Assembly (NCBI GenBank): GCA_021796535.1 | Contig: JAKABW010000002.1 | Span: 134,577-198,576, forward strand | Length of the DNA: 64,000 nt | Direction of reading: 5' to 3' | DNA from: Actinomycetes bacterium | Lineage (GTDB): Bacteria; Actinomycetota; Acidimicrobiia; Acidimicrobiales; Bog-793 | In this document: positions 18,724 to 27,764 of the stretch, in pieces | Layout of the letters: every line of letters starts with the position of its first letter | How positions within the stretch are numbered: the stretch's first letter is position 1 | Translations under genes and position numbers: made by a program | Notes under the pieces: model-generated | The model's input: only the letters and a program-made list of their open reading frames with translations | Told to the model about the DNA's origin: nothing | The model's database searches: none

Positions 18724-18995
18724 AGAATTATTTATTTCTGAACGACCTTGTGAGATTCGGGCCATTCGCCACGGTGCTTTTGGCCACACTGGCTTCGTTT
18801 GAGAGTATAAGAGAGTTTATGGCCGGGCAAGTGACCCTGCCGACAATGGTCGAGCGTTACTTCGTTGCTTTTTTGCTGGCGACGCTGGCGGTTCAGCTCT
18901 TCACAAAACTTATTTTTAGCTATACAAAAGATCCGAATATGTCGTCCGTGCGCATGGAGACTAAGCAACAAAGCAAAAAAGGTAAGAAAGGTTAA
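18720..18995 (+). CDS. Small membrane protein, unassigned
   Basis: 91 residues, overlapping the previous stop by 4 bases. Two hydrophobic segments can be seen (about 12-30 and 45-66), followed by a basic tail ending KKGKKG. I do not recognise the family. Tight coupling to the FlhF-like gene and to the next gene suggests a role in flagellar assembly or export, for example as a membrane partner. Confidence 0.65.
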   Translation: MKNYLFLNDLVRFGPFATVLLATLASFESIREFMAGQVTLPTMVERYFVAFLLATLAVQLFTKLIFSYTKDPNMSSVRMETKQQSKKGKKG

Positions 18996-18997
18996 AG

Positions 18998-19639
18998 ATG
19001 GAAGGCAACAACATATATGAGCGTGCCGTTAGCGGTAACGTGAACGAAAAAAATATCGCCTTATTGGATAAAACCGATACTTCTTCAGGTAATTTTCCGG
19101 GAAATCCTTTTCCGACCATAAATCCCTGGGAAGAACAGACCAAACAGAACCAACAGGATGATCAAGATTCCAGGTTGGAAAGGTTTACTTCTGCCACAAG
19201 GGACCTTTTACAGGCGGTATTGGGTTTGGAATTCCAGATAGCCGCCATGATTTCCCTGACGGAGCACTTCGGCTCCCGTTACAACGTCAGGGCGACCTCT
19301 GAGCTCCAGTCGTCTTCGGACAAAGTTCATATGGCGGAGACAAAACGCCTTACCGTTATGCCGGCCGTCTTGGAGAGTCTGGGTCTGTATGACAAAGCCG
19401 ATTTGCGGGAGATAGCGGCATGTGCTCCCCAGCCCTTTGGCGGAATACTCTCCGATGCCAGAATCGATCTGATCAGGGCAAAAGAACGGGTAGCCATCCT
19501 GAAGGCCAGTGCGGAAGAAGTGCTGGGCCGGCGGATAGCACTGGCCGAAGAGGCTTTGCATTCTCCGGATGCTCCGGGAGAAGCAATATATGGCAGGGGA
19601 AGGGTGGCGATACCGCATATCGTTAGCAATCTCTTGTAA
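18998..19639 (+). CDS. Unassigned protein upstream of flgK, FlgN-position candidate
   Basis: 213 residues. The N-terminal 60 residues are polar and probably disordered. The rest is helical (RLERFTSATRDLLQAVLGLEFQIAAMISLTEHF, then DARIDLIRAKERVAILKASAEEV). No family is recognised by eye. FlgN, the helical chaperone for FlgK and FlgL, usually lies directly upstream of flgK and is very divergent, so this is a candidate by position only. It is longer than FlgN (about 140-160). Confidence 0.6.
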   Translation: MEGNNIYERAVSGNVNEKNIALLDKTDTSSGNFPGNPFPTINPWEEQTKQNQQDDQDSRLERFTSATRDLLQAVLGLEFQIAAMISLTEHFGSRYNVRATSELQSSSDKVHMAETKRLTVMPAVLESLGLYDKADLREIAACAPQPFGGILSDARIDLIRAKERVAILKASAEEVLGRRIALAEEALHSPDAPGEAIYGRGRVAIPHIVSNLL

Positions 19640-19650
19640 GGACTGAAATT

Positions 19651-21096
19651 ATGAGTGATCTGAGTCTTCAAATATCGGCATCCGCAATAGCGGCCGATCA
19701 AGCCCAATTGGACACGGCGGCCAATAACTTGGCCAATATCTCTACGCCCGGCTATGCCCAACAGGTTGTAAATTTGTCGGATTTCAGTCCCTCAACCGCT
19801 CAGGGCGTCGGAGAAGGCGTGCAGATCGTATCCGTCACGCAAACTACTTCGGCTTTGGATGAACAGCAAAATTTGATTGCCCAAGGCCAGCTGGGAGCGG
19901 CGAACGAAAGCTCACAGATCATGGGTCTGGCCCAAAACAGCTTTCCCGAGCCCAGCTCTTCCGGCCTGCAATCTCAGCTCAGCACTTTATGGTCGGACTT
20001 ATCCAATTTGGCCACACAGCCGAATTCCCAGGCGGCCCAGCAGCAAGTGGTACAGGATGCCGCAAACGTTGCCGCCACCATGAACACCACGTATACTCAG
20101 CTTTCCGGCGTTTCCCAACAGTTGGTCGCCAACTTGGGGGGAACGGGCAGCTCAAACGGAGGATACGTGCAGCAGGCCAACCAATTGCTCTCCGAGATCG
20201 CCAACCTGAACGGTTCCATCATCGCCGCCCACAACGGCGGTCAGGACATAAACGCACTGAGCGATCAGAGGCGTGCCGCCGTCAATTCGCTCGGCACGCT
20301 GCTCGGCGTAAGAACGGTGGCGGAGGCCAACGGAAGCATAACGGTTTTGTCCGGAGGAATCCAGCTGGTCTCCGGAACCAATGCCGTGCAGCTGAACACA
20401 ACCGGACAGCCCGCCACGGCCAACCTGGCCGTCGAGACGGCCGCCGGCAACGTACTGCCTTCCGGCGGACAGATAGGGGCGCTGCTGCAGGCGGCAAACG
20501 TAACGATTCCTTCCTACCTTACCCAGTTGTCGAACGTGGCAAACTCTTTGGCAACCAATTTGAATACACTGCAGTCCCAGGGGGTGAGTTCCGCCGGCGT
20601 GCCGGGTCCGACGTCAGCCGCTGCCGCTCCCCCGTATGCGGGTGCGACATTGCCGAGCATATTTGTCGACAACGGTTCTGCCGCCGCTTACACCGCCGGA
20701 TCGACTTCCGCTTCCACGATAGCCATAAATCCGCAATTGCTGGCAAACCCCACTCTCATAGCCACGGCCTCGGGGACATCTACGGCCGGTGTGGCAACCA
20801 TAGATCCCACGACGGCCCAGGCAATGGCAAATGTCGGACAGTTGTCAACCGGTCCCAACAGTATTTATCAAGCTCTTGTTTCCGGTGTCGGCAACAACGC
20901 CGCTCAGGCCAACAACGCCCAATCCGTGACCCAGGCGATGGCAAGTTCCACTTCGGCACAACTCCTTAGCGTCGAAGGGGTAAGCACAAACGAACAGACG
21001 GTCAACATGTTGAGTGCCCAACAGGCTTATCAAGCCAGCGCGGCTGTGATAAATTCTACGACGACGGCACTGAATGCACTTTTGGCGGCGGTATAA
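19651..21096 (+). CDS. flgK: FlgK, first hook-filament junction protein
   Basis: 481 residues. The N-terminus has the axial-protein helix with LDTAANNLANISTPGYAQQVV, diagnostic for FlgK/FlgE relatives. The DINALSDQRRAAVNSLGTLLGV segment is specific to FlgK. The C-terminal helix (EGVSTNEQTVNMLSAQQAYQASAAVI) closes the D0 domain. It is slightly shorter than enteric FlgK (547). It is followed two bases later by flgL. Confidence 0.96.
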   Translation: MSDLSLQISASAIAADQAQLDTAANNLANISTPGYAQQVVNLSDFSPSTAQGVGEGVQIVSVTQTTSALDEQQNLIAQGQLGAANESSQIMGLAQNSFPEPSSSGLQSQLSTLWSDLSNLATQPNSQAAQQQVVQDAANVAATMNTTYTQLSGVSQQLVANLGGTGSSNGGYVQQANQLLSEIANLNGSIIAAHNGGQDINALSDQRRAAVNSLGTLLGVRTVAEANGSITVLSGGIQLVSGTNAVQLNTTGQPATANLAVETAAGNVLPSGGQIGALLQAANVTIPSYLTQLSNVANSLATNLNTLQSQGVSSAGVPGPTSAAAAPPYAGATLPSIFVDNGSAAAYTAGSTSASTIAINPQLLANPTLIATASGTSTAGVATIDPTTAQAMANVGQLSTGPNSIYQALVSGVGNNAAQANNAQSVTQAMASSTSAQLLSVEGVSTNEQTVNMLSAQQAYQASAAVINSTTTALNALLAAV

Positions 21097-21097
21097 A

Positions 21098-22000
21098 ATG
21101 AGAATAACCGATTTAACACTCACAAACCAACTTTCCGGCAGTCTGCAAAGCCAAGAGCAGACCATCAACAATTTGCAGAACCAGCTCGGTTCCGGTACCT
21201 CGCTTTTGACTCCTTCTTCAAATCCGATAGCTGTATCCAACGTTTTGAATTATCAAAACCAGCTTTCGCAGGTAAACGCCCAACAAAATAACGTGACGAC
21301 CGCACAGTCCTGGCTGGGATTGGCGAACTCGGCGGCGTCGCAAACCGTATCGACCATGCAACAGTTGCGGACTACCCTGCTGCAGGCCTTGAACTCCGGA
21401 GTCAATAACGCACAGTCCTATAACGCAATGGCCCAACAGGTTCAGGGAACGGTAAAAGAATTGCTGGGACTGGCCAACAGCAGTTACGGGCAGACTCAGA
21501 TTTTTGCCGGCACGGCTTTGGTAAATCAGGCTTTTTCTTCCTCGGGAACCTATAACGGCAATTCCACCTCTTTTACGATCGACGTGGGTTCCGGAGCACC
21601 GGTGTCGGCATCGGTTCCCGGAGACCAACTTTTCGGAGGGGGAACCTCCGGCGTACAAAGTATTTTTACGACCATTCAAAATATTGTTACGAACCTGCAG
21701 GCCGGGCCGGGTGCCGCCTCGTATGCCGGATTGCAGGCCGACATGACGGCTTTGAATGCCAATCTGAGCCAGGCCGGGCTTGCCGCGGACCGTATCGGGG
21801 AATCGTTGCAACAGGTAAATGCCGCAAGCACCGCCAATCAAAGCACTTCCACGGAACTGCAAACCGCAATTTCCAACCTGGGATCGGTCAACATAGCAAA
21901 TGTTTCAACCACCTTGCAGGCGGATCTGACGTCATATCAGGCTGCCTTGTATGCGGTATCCAAGGCGGTTCCTGAGACGCTGGCGCAATTCATCAATTAG
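21098..22000 (+). CDS. flgL: FlgL, second hook-filament junction protein
   Basis: 300 residues from the ATG at 21098, which gives the family N-terminus MRITDLTLTNQLSGSLQSQ. The ATG at 21074 lies within flgK and was rejected. The flagellin-like helix with LLTPSSNPIAVSNVLNYQNQL is present at the N-terminus, and a flagellin-type C-terminal helix (NLGSVNIANVSTTLQADLTSYQAALYAVSKAVP) closes the protein. It joins the hook to the filament. Confidence 0.95.
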   Translation: MRITDLTLTNQLSGSLQSQEQTINNLQNQLGSGTSLLTPSSNPIAVSNVLNYQNQLSQVNAQQNNVTTAQSWLGLANSAASQTVSTMQQLRTTLLQALNSGVNNAQSYNAMAQQVQGTVKELLGLANSSYGQTQIFAGTALVNQAFSSSGTYNGNSTSFTIDVGSGAPVSASVPGDQLFGGGTSGVQSIFTTIQNIVTNLQAGPGAASYAGLQADMTALNANLSQAGLAADRIGESLQQVNAASTANQSTSTELQTAISNLGSVNIANVSTTLQADLTSYQAALYAVSKAVPETLAQFIN

Positions 22001-22011
22001 TAAGGGCATCT

Positions 22012-22509
22012 ATGACCCGGAAAGGACAGGATGTGCCACTGGCAACAGAACTCAGGGTGCTCCCGGCAGTAGACATTGATTTTCCCATAGGCATACCGGG
22101 GCTTCGCGGCGTAAGGAAGTTTAGGCTTGAGCCTTTGGGTTCTGAAGTGAAAGAAAATGCCGTAAATCCGTTCGGGAAACTGATCGCGCTGGAGCCGGTG
22201 CTTCTCGCCGACGGATCTTATGCCGAGGCTCTGAGACTTATTGTGGCAGCCCCCGGTCTGTTGTGGCCGGACTATAAAGTCGAAGTGGACGACAACACAT
22301 TGGAGTTGCTGGAAATCGGAAGCGCTGAAGAGACCGCTGCCTTGGTGGTTGTGACGCTCAAAGAAACTTTGGCCGAATCCACGGCCAATCTGTTTGCTCC
22401 GATCGTATTGAACACCAAGAAGTATATCGGAGCCCAAATCTTGCCTCAAAGGCACACCGAGGACTTAATTGCAACCATCCACACACCGTTACCACAATTT
22501 ATAAGGTAA
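22012..22509 (+). CDS. fliW: FliW, flagellar assembly factor
   Basis: 165 residues. Typical FliW features are IDFPIGIPGLRGVRKFRLEPL near the N-terminus and LFAPIVLNTKKYIGAQIL near the C-terminus. FliW binds flagellin and also binds CsrA, sequestering it when flagellin is low. csrA follows directly, as in Bacillus and Campylobacter-type systems. The target gene fliC lies about 6 kb away in this window. Confidence 0.95.
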   Translation: MTRKGQDVPLATELRVLPAVDIDFPIGIPGLRGVRKFRLEPLGSEVKENAVNPFGKLIALEPVLLADGSYAEALRLIVAAPGLLWPDYKVEVDDNTLELLEIGSAEETAALVVVTLKETLAESTANLFAPIVLNTKKYIGAQILPQRHTEDLIATIHTPLPQFIR

Positions 22510-22522
22510 TATCAATTACATA

Positions 22523-22810
22523 ATGTTAACACTCACACGGGCAGTCGGAGAAAAAATATTAATAGGCGACGACATAGTCATTGAAGTAAGAGCCGTTGTG
22601 GATTCCACCCACGTAAGGATAGCCGTAGAAGCTCCCCGACAGATTCCCGTACATCGCGCCGAACATTTTGCCGCCGTATCGCAGGCCAACAGAGAGGCTG
22701 CCGTCACACTCACTGTCGGTGACGAGAGCTTGTTGCATGAAATCAAGCGGGAACCGGCCACAGTGACTCTTGAGGGCGACGCAAAAGAATCCATAACAAG
22801 TGAAACTTAA
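22523..22810 (+). CDS. csrA: CsrA, RNA-binding translational regulator
   Basis: 95 residues. The core MLTLTRAVGEKILIGDDIVIEV and the segment VRIAVEAPRQIPVHRAE match CsrA, including the RNA-binding residues near both strand edges (Leu4, Arg6 and the VHR motif). The protein is 20-30 residues longer than usual, with a C-terminal tail rich in Glu and Thr. It should repress translation of mRNAs with GGA motifs, and the fliC leader here has two. The ribosome site is weak. Confidence 0.95.
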   Translation: MLTLTRAVGEKILIGDDIVIEVRAVVDSTHVRIAVEAPRQIPVHRAEHFAAVSQANREAAVTLTVGDESLLHEIKREPATVTLEGDAKESITSET

Positions 22811-22929
22811 AGCAATACTGCTGACTAATTCATAAGCTTATCTTTGATTTTTTTACATAAATACTTGAATTTATATTTAATATATGCAAATATGTTTCTG
22901 TAAAAGTCCTATCGGGAAAGAAGACCAGT
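22811..22929 (+). other. AT-rich gap after csrA
   Basis: This 119-base stretch is clearly AT-rich compared with the genes on either side, and holds a short palindrome ATAAGCTTAT followed by a T-run, a weak terminator-like signal. It probably ends the flagellar operon and contains the promoter for the next gene. Confidence 0.35.
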
Positions 22930-24438
22930 GTGACGGATGAGAATGCCCCAGTTCCTGCGGCTCAATATAAGTTTGCGATAGTCACGGCTGATTCTCCCGC
23001 CAACAACATATCGGCAAGTCCTTATTTTGGCCACATAGCCAATCTCTTCTATTATGGGTTGCAGCATCTGGGTTGCGACGTTCAACTGACAACCTCCCCT
23101 TTTGCAAAGGACAGGATTCCGATTATTTTTGGCGCACACATTATCCCCGAGACGGCAGCCATACCGGAGAACGCCGTTATTTTCAACACTGAGCAATATA
23201 ACTCCCCTTGGTTTGGGGAAAACTATATTGAGTTGCTTAAAAAACACTTTGTTTTGGATTACTCGCCGACAAATATCAAATATTTGAATGAACTTGACAT
23301 TGTAGCCCGTCATGTCAGATTAGGCTATGTTCCGGAAGAAGATCTCAGGCTTGCATCTTCGCCGGAAGAGGAAAAAGACATAGACGTTCTTTTTTACGGT
23401 TCTTTGAATCAGCGGCGTACAATGCTTCTGGAATTACTGTCCGTGGAAGACATCTCGGTGCACGTAGCTCAAAACATGTTTGGCAAAGACCTTGATGCTT
23501 TGATCAGGCGAGCGAAAACGGTCATCAATATTCACTATTATGACGCAAAACTTTTTGAAATAGTGAGAATAAATTACCTTCTTTCTAACGGCGTGTGCGT
23601 AATATCGGAAAACGGCGATGACCCCATGGAGAAAGACTACGGGGAGTCCCTGATATTTTCCGACTACGACGATTTGGCGGAAACTGTTTTGGCCACGCTG
23701 GCCGACCAAGAGAAAATCAAAGCCCAGCGGGAAGCCGCCAGATCGTTTATGCTGCGGCGGCCTCAGGGGGAGCTCCTGTCGCAGGACCTGCTCCCCTACA
23801 TCGAAGAGACGCACAACTCTTCTTTGGCAACCAATTTCCCTACCGTGATCAACATCGGAAGCGGCAAAGACTTTAATAAATTTTATCTGAACTTGGATAT
23901 CTTGGAAGAAACATACCCGGATATTGTTTATGATATCACGCAACCTTTTGATGAAAAAAATTTGTCTTTTCAAACAACGCGGTTTGGTGCAATACAGTTG
24001 CATGAAAACAGCATCGATACCATTATTGCCAACGATGTACTGGAACACTTGCCAGATCTTATCAGCGCCATGACAACCTGTTTACATCTGCTGAAACACG
24101 GCGGCAAAATGAAAATCAAGGTTCCTTATGATCTCTCTTACGGCGCTTGGCAGGATCCCACCCACGTCCGGGCTTTCAACGAAGAAAGCTGGCGTTACTT
24201 CACGGAGTGGTGTTGGTATATAGGATGGTTTGAAGACAATTTTAAGGTTAACAGCCTGTTGTTTGACCTTCATCCGATAGGCATTGAAATGCAGGGGTCA
24301 GGTACCGACTTGGCCGTCATTGCGAGAACGCCGCGGGCCGTCAACTCAATGATAGTGGAATTGGAAAAAGTTCACCTGGATGAAGATACCCAAAAAAGTC
24401 TGCGGGACTTCAAAGAGCATCGTTCATTTACGCCCTGA
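22930..24438 (+). CDS. Glycosyltransferase-methyltransferase fusion
   Basis: 502 residues, GTG start. The first 300 residues resemble a GT-B type glycosyltransferase of the capsule/flagellin type, with DIDVLFYGSLNQRR, VINIHYYDAKLFEIVRINYLLSNGV and VISENGDDPMEKDYGE. The last 190 are a class I methyltransferase: VINIGSGKDFNKFYLNLDI is the SAM-binding start and IIANDVLEHLPDL is motif IV. The combination suggests sugar addition followed by methylation. Sitting between csrA and the fliS/fliD/fliC group, it is a good candidate for flagellin glycan modification. The substrate is not known. Confidence 0.8.
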   Translation: MTDENAPVPAAQYKFAIVTADSPANNISASPYFGHIANLFYYGLQHLGCDVQLTTSPFAKDRIPIIFGAHIIPETAAIPENAVIFNTEQYNSPWFGENYIELLKKHFVLDYSPTNIKYLNELDIVARHVRLGYVPEEDLRLASSPEEEKDIDVLFYGSLNQRRTMLLELLSVEDISVHVAQNMFGKDLDALIRRAKTVINIHYYDAKLFEIVRINYLLSNGVCVISENGDDPMEKDYGESLIFSDYDDLAETVLATLADQEKIKAQREAARSFMLRRPQGELLSQDLLPYIEETHNSSLATNFPTVINIGSGKDFNKFYLNLDILEETYPDIVYDITQPFDEKNLSFQTTRFGAIQLHENSIDTIIANDVLEHLPDLISAMTTCLHLLKHGGKMKIKVPYDLSYGAWQDPTHVRAFNEESWRYFTEWCWYIGWFEDNFKVNSLLFDLHPIGIEMQGSGTDLAVIARTPRAVNSMIVELEKVHLDEDTQKSLRDFKEHRSFTP

Positions 24439-24449
24439 CCCGGGTTTGT

Positions 24450-24743
24450 CTATATAACGGTTGTAATAATTTTTCCCTTAATGACGGGCAATTGGTTTTC
24501 CAGAAAGTAGATATTGCGCAGCATGTCCTGAATTTCTTTTGTACGGTTCTCGCCGAAGGAAATAAGCTCATCCATTTTCTCTTCACATTTTTTGACTCTT
24601 GCCTGATACTCTTCCGGAATGGGGGCATTGGGTCTTGAGAGAAACTCTTTCGGTACGGAAAGAACCGTTTTGCGCCGTAACGCCAAATTGGCGTTGTCCA
24701 AATAACACTCGAGCGCCGTAATGTATTCAGACCAAGTCGTCAT
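24450..24743 (-). CDS. Small helical protein after fliS, FliT-like position
   Basis: About 97 residues from the ATG at 24743 (MTTWSEYITALECYLDNANLAL), which overlaps the fliS end by 17 bases. The protein looks alpha-helical, with KCEEKMDELISFGENRTKEIQ. FliT, the chaperone for FliD, usually follows fliS and has this size and helicity, but sequence similarity cannot be judged by eye. The longer frame from 24794 lies within fliS and was not used. Confidence 0.6.
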   Translation of the reverse strand: MTTWSEYITALECYLDNANLALRRKTVLSVPKEFLSRPNAPIPEEYQARVKKCEEKMDELISFGENRTKEIQDMLRNIYFLENQLPVIKGKIITTVI

Positions 24744-25143
24744 GCGCCAAAGTCTCTTTCGCTTGTTCGCGGGCCACCGCTTCTGTCCAAGCATCCTTCA
24801 GGGGAAGCACAATCTCTTCGCAGACATCCAGATAGGAAGCATCTTTTTCCAGATTTGCCTTTGCCAGCAAATCGATAAGGGTATTGTAAAGACGCCACAG
24901 GTCATTCCCTCCGGAAAAGTTGTCTTTTTGCAGACTGGAACGCAGGACAATGACAATTTTTTGTGCGTTCTGTAAGCAATTGTGAGACTTCTCAACCTCG
25001 ACGTTGTTAATGTACTCTTTGGCCAATTCGATATCCAGGGCCAGCTTTTCGTACAGTGCAAGCAGTAAAGCGGTTTGGGAGATAATTGTCTCCGTTCTGG
25101 TCTTGGCGTATGCCTTGGCTACTTCGTTGTCCGTCATGCTCAT
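24727..25143 (-). CDS. fliS: FliS, flagellin export chaperone
   Basis: 138 residues with strong AGGAGG upstream. Typical features are AYAKTRTETIISQTALLLALYEKLALDIELAKEYI, then LDVCEEIVLPLKDAW at the C-terminus. FliS binds the flagellin C-terminus to keep it unpolymerised. It lies four bases after the fliD stop. Confidence 0.93.
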   Translation of the reverse strand: MSMTDNEVAKAYAKTRTETIISQTALLLALYEKLALDIELAKEYINNVEVEKSHNCLQNAQKIVIVLRSSLQKDNFSGGNDLWRLYNTLIDLLAKANLEKDASYLDVCEEIVLPLKDAWTEAVAREQAKETLAHDDLV

Positions 25144-25147
25144 AAAA

Positions 25148-27691
25148 TTATCCTCCTGTTGTGCTGCCCGTACTGTTTGAGATGGCCCCCGTCAGAGAAC
25201 CGATTGAAGAGCCTCCGCCCAGGGCGCTCAGATATGACTGTTCGCTTTTCAGCTGGGCAAGGGTGGTTTCCATGGCGGTAAATTCGGCGGTAAGTTGCTG
25301 CTGTTCTTGCACGACCAATTTTTGTTGTAAGGTTATCTGACTGCCGACCTGGGTAGAACTGTTTTGCAGCGATTGGATCTTGCTTTGTATTTCGCCGTTG
25401 GTCGGGTTCAGGGCCGTCTCGGCAAGGTTTGCCAGGGAACCGCTCAAACCCGGGGTGTAGGTAAAGGTTCCGAGGGAAGTCGAAGACGTTATCCCCGGAG
25501 TCGTTATCTGGACGGCAAGGCCGGCCAGCGTCGGATCGGAACTCGGGGCGGTAAGGATTTGTCCGTTTCCGGTGGCCGTTACACCGTTAATGGTGCCGGC
25601 GACATTCGTGCCTGTAAAAGCGGTGCCGGCAATCCCCAGTACGTCTGTTGAAGAAGAGGTCACGGAAAAACTGTTGGATGAACCGTAATTGTCGGATGTT
25701 ATTTGCAAGGCATACGAAGATCCCGACTGCACCACCTGAGCGGAAAGTCCCATGCCGCCTTGGGCAAATGCCGTATTCAAACCGTTGGCGACTTCCGACA
25801 AAGTCTCCCCGGAAGCGACGCCGTAAGTGACGGACTGAGACCCCGAGGTGATAGTGTAATTGTTGGCGGAGGAAAGGGTTGATGTCGGAGCGGCAAAAGT
25901 GACAGTGCCGTTGTCCGTCGCCTGGGATGCAGATTGGGAAACCGTGACGTTATAACTTCCGGCCATCGTGGAATTGGACGCATAAACCAAACTGACGTCG
26001 CCCGCCGTTGCCCCCGCATAAGTGGGGGCAAACGTGCCTCCTTCGGTAAACATGGCCGCCACTCCCGTGGGGTTGTTTTGAAAGTCGGCGGCAAAAGTGG
26101 TTTGATTGAAATTTATCTGCTGTGTTTTGCCGTCTATGGAAAGACCGGCGGCGCTGCCGGTCGTCCCGGTATCAGGCACGGAAGAAGAACCTATGGCCTG
26201 TCCGACCATCGCCAGAATCTGCTGGCCCAAATTCTGCAATTGCACGTCCCCGTTCAATGGGCCGGCCGTGTTCGTTTGTTGGTTGTAGGCGGTGTCGGTG
26301 TTTATTGTCTGCAGCAAAGTATTGGCGGCGTTGACAAAGCTCGCCACCTGTTTGGATACCTGGGCGGCGTTCGGAGTCACCGAAACCGTCACGGGAGAAG
26401 ACGAGGTCTGATTCAGGGTGATGGTCACTCCCGGCAGAAGGGTGCTCACATTGTTGGAAGCCGACTGTACGACGTATCCCCCGGTTCCCCCCAGAGACAG
26501 GATCGCATTCTGTCCCGGAGTGATAGTTTGCAGCGTGCCGAGTCCGGAGGAGGCAAACGCGGCGGGGTTGACGGAAATATCGTTTGCCGCACCCGAGGAA
26601 TTCGAAGTAAGAGACAGGGCGTATTGGTTGGTGCCGACCTGCAGAGCCTGTGCGGAAATACCCACATTGGCACTGTTGATGGCCGAAACCACGCTTGCCA
26701 GAGAGCCGTTTCCGGTGGAAACGTTTTGCGCCGTTATGCTGCCGATGCTGAGCCCGGAAGGCGAGAGTGTGGCGGCTATCGTTCCGCCCGTTCCCGAAGT
26801 CAGTGTGACCTGTGTGGGAGACGTGGCAGATATGTCGGTAATGGTATTGCTGGTGCCGTCCACGTTTATAATTCCGTTGACGCCGCTTACGGCGGAAGTC
26901 ATGGCCGAGAGGCCGAGCGCCGTATCGGCGGACCCGCTTCCCACTTGCAAAGTCGCGGCCGACCCCTGTTCGGCGGTACTCAAAGCCAGCTGGCCGGAAG
27001 AATTGACAGAAGCGTTCAAAAGGCCCCCGGAAGAAGCGGCCACCGCCGAAGCGAGTTGCTGGGCGGTGTATGTGCCGCTGGCAATCGTAAAAGTGTAAGC
27101 CGTTCCGTCTATGGTGACCGCCAATTGGTTGTTCGAGGTGCCGATGGTGGTCGAAGCCGCCAGCGTCGAAGAAGAGGTGGCGGTTGCCCCGGCCGAAGCC
27201 TGAGTGACCGAAATGCTGTGTTGGCCCAATGTGAGACCGGTGCCGGTCATGGCAGAAATTCCTATTCCGGATCCCCCGGAAGCCAGCAGCAGATTTCCCG
27301 ATGTCACCACGTCGCCGGTGGAAGCCACGGTTCCGCTTGACATCATGGAATCGGCCGTTGCCAGCTGACTGACAGAAAACGTGACGGACCCGGTTGAAGC
27401 GCCGCTTCCGACCGTTGCCGTCGCCACTTGGGTATTGGAAGAAGAAGCCGCCACCGAGCCGGTAAAAGCGGCTCCCGAGGTGAGTTTGTTGGCGGCTGTC
27501 TGCAATGCCTGCAGTTGTGATTGTATGGTTTGATAGTTGCCTATCTGAGAGTTGAGGGTAGACTGTTGGTTTTGCAGATCAACCAGGGGTTGTTCCGCAA
27601 TCTGCAAGTAAGCGCTTATGATTTGTTGCGTATTCAGTCCTGACATAATGCCGGTAAAAGAGACCGGCGGAGTGGAGCCCAGACCCGTCAT
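25148..27691 (-). CDS. fliD: FliD, filament-cap protein (long form)
   Basis: 847 residues. The N-terminus FTGIMSGLNTQQIISAYLQIAEQPLVDLQNQ and the paired coiled segments, and the C-terminal SKIQSLQNSSTQVGSQITLQQKLVVQEQQQLTAEF, identify FliD. It is about twice the length of the enteric protein (468). The extra central region is rich in Ser, Thr, Gly and Ala and probably forms additional surface domains exposed on the filament tip. AAGGAGG precedes the ATG. Confidence 0.95.
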   Translation of the reverse strand: MTGLGSTPPVSFTGIMSGLNTQQIISAYLQIAEQPLVDLQNQQSTLNSQIGNYQTIQSQLQALQTAANKLTSGAAFTGSVAASSSNTQVATATVGSGASTGSVTFSVSQLATADSMMSSGTVASTGDVVTSGNLLLASGGSGIGISAMTGTGLTLGQHSISVTQASAGATATSSSTLAASTTIGTSNNQLAVTIDGTAYTFTIASGTYTAQQLASAVAASSGGLLNASVNSSGQLALSTAEQGSAATLQVGSGSADTALGLSAMTSAVSGVNGIINVDGTSNTITDISATSPTQVTLTSGTGGTIAATLSPSGLSIGSITAQNVSTGNGSLASVVSAINSANVGISAQALQVGTNQYALSLTSNSSGAANDISVNPAAFASSGLGTLQTITPGQNAILSLGGTGGYVVQSASNNVSTLLPGVTITLNQTSSSPVTVSVTPNAAQVSKQVASFVNAANTLLQTINTDTAYNQQTNTAGPLNGDVQLQNLGQQILAMVGQAIGSSSVPDTGTTGSAAGLSIDGKTQQINFNQTTFAADFQNNPTGVAAMFTEGGTFAPTYAGATAGDVSLVYASNSTMAGSYNVTVSQSASQATDNGTVTFAAPTSTLSSANNYTITSGSQSVTYGVASGETLSEVANGLNTAFAQGGMGLSAQVVQSGSSYALQITSDNYGSSNSFSVTSSSTDVLGIAGTAFTGTNVAGTINGVTATGNGQILTAPSSDPTLAGLAVQITTPGITSSTSLGTFTYTPGLSGSLANLAETALNPTNGEIQSKIQSLQNSSTQVGSQITLQQKLVVQEQQQLTAEFTAMETTLAQLKSEQSYLSALGGGSSIGSLTGAISNSTGSTTGG

Positions 27692-27708
27692 AATTCCTCC
27701 TTAAGTAT

Positions 27709-27744
27709 GGATATAAGAGCCGATTTATCACGGCTCTTATATCC
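27709..27744 (-). promoter_or_regulatory. Perfect 14-bp hairpin between fliC and fliD
   Basis: An inverted repeat with arms 27709-27722 and 27731-27744 (14 matching pairs, 8-base loop) lies just before the fliD ribosome site and 20 bases after the fliC stop. It has no U-run on either strand. It could be a partial terminator or a 3' stabiliser that keeps fliC mRNA more abundant than fliD mRNA. Confidence 0.7.
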
Positions 27745-27764
27745 AATTTCTGACATCGTATCCG

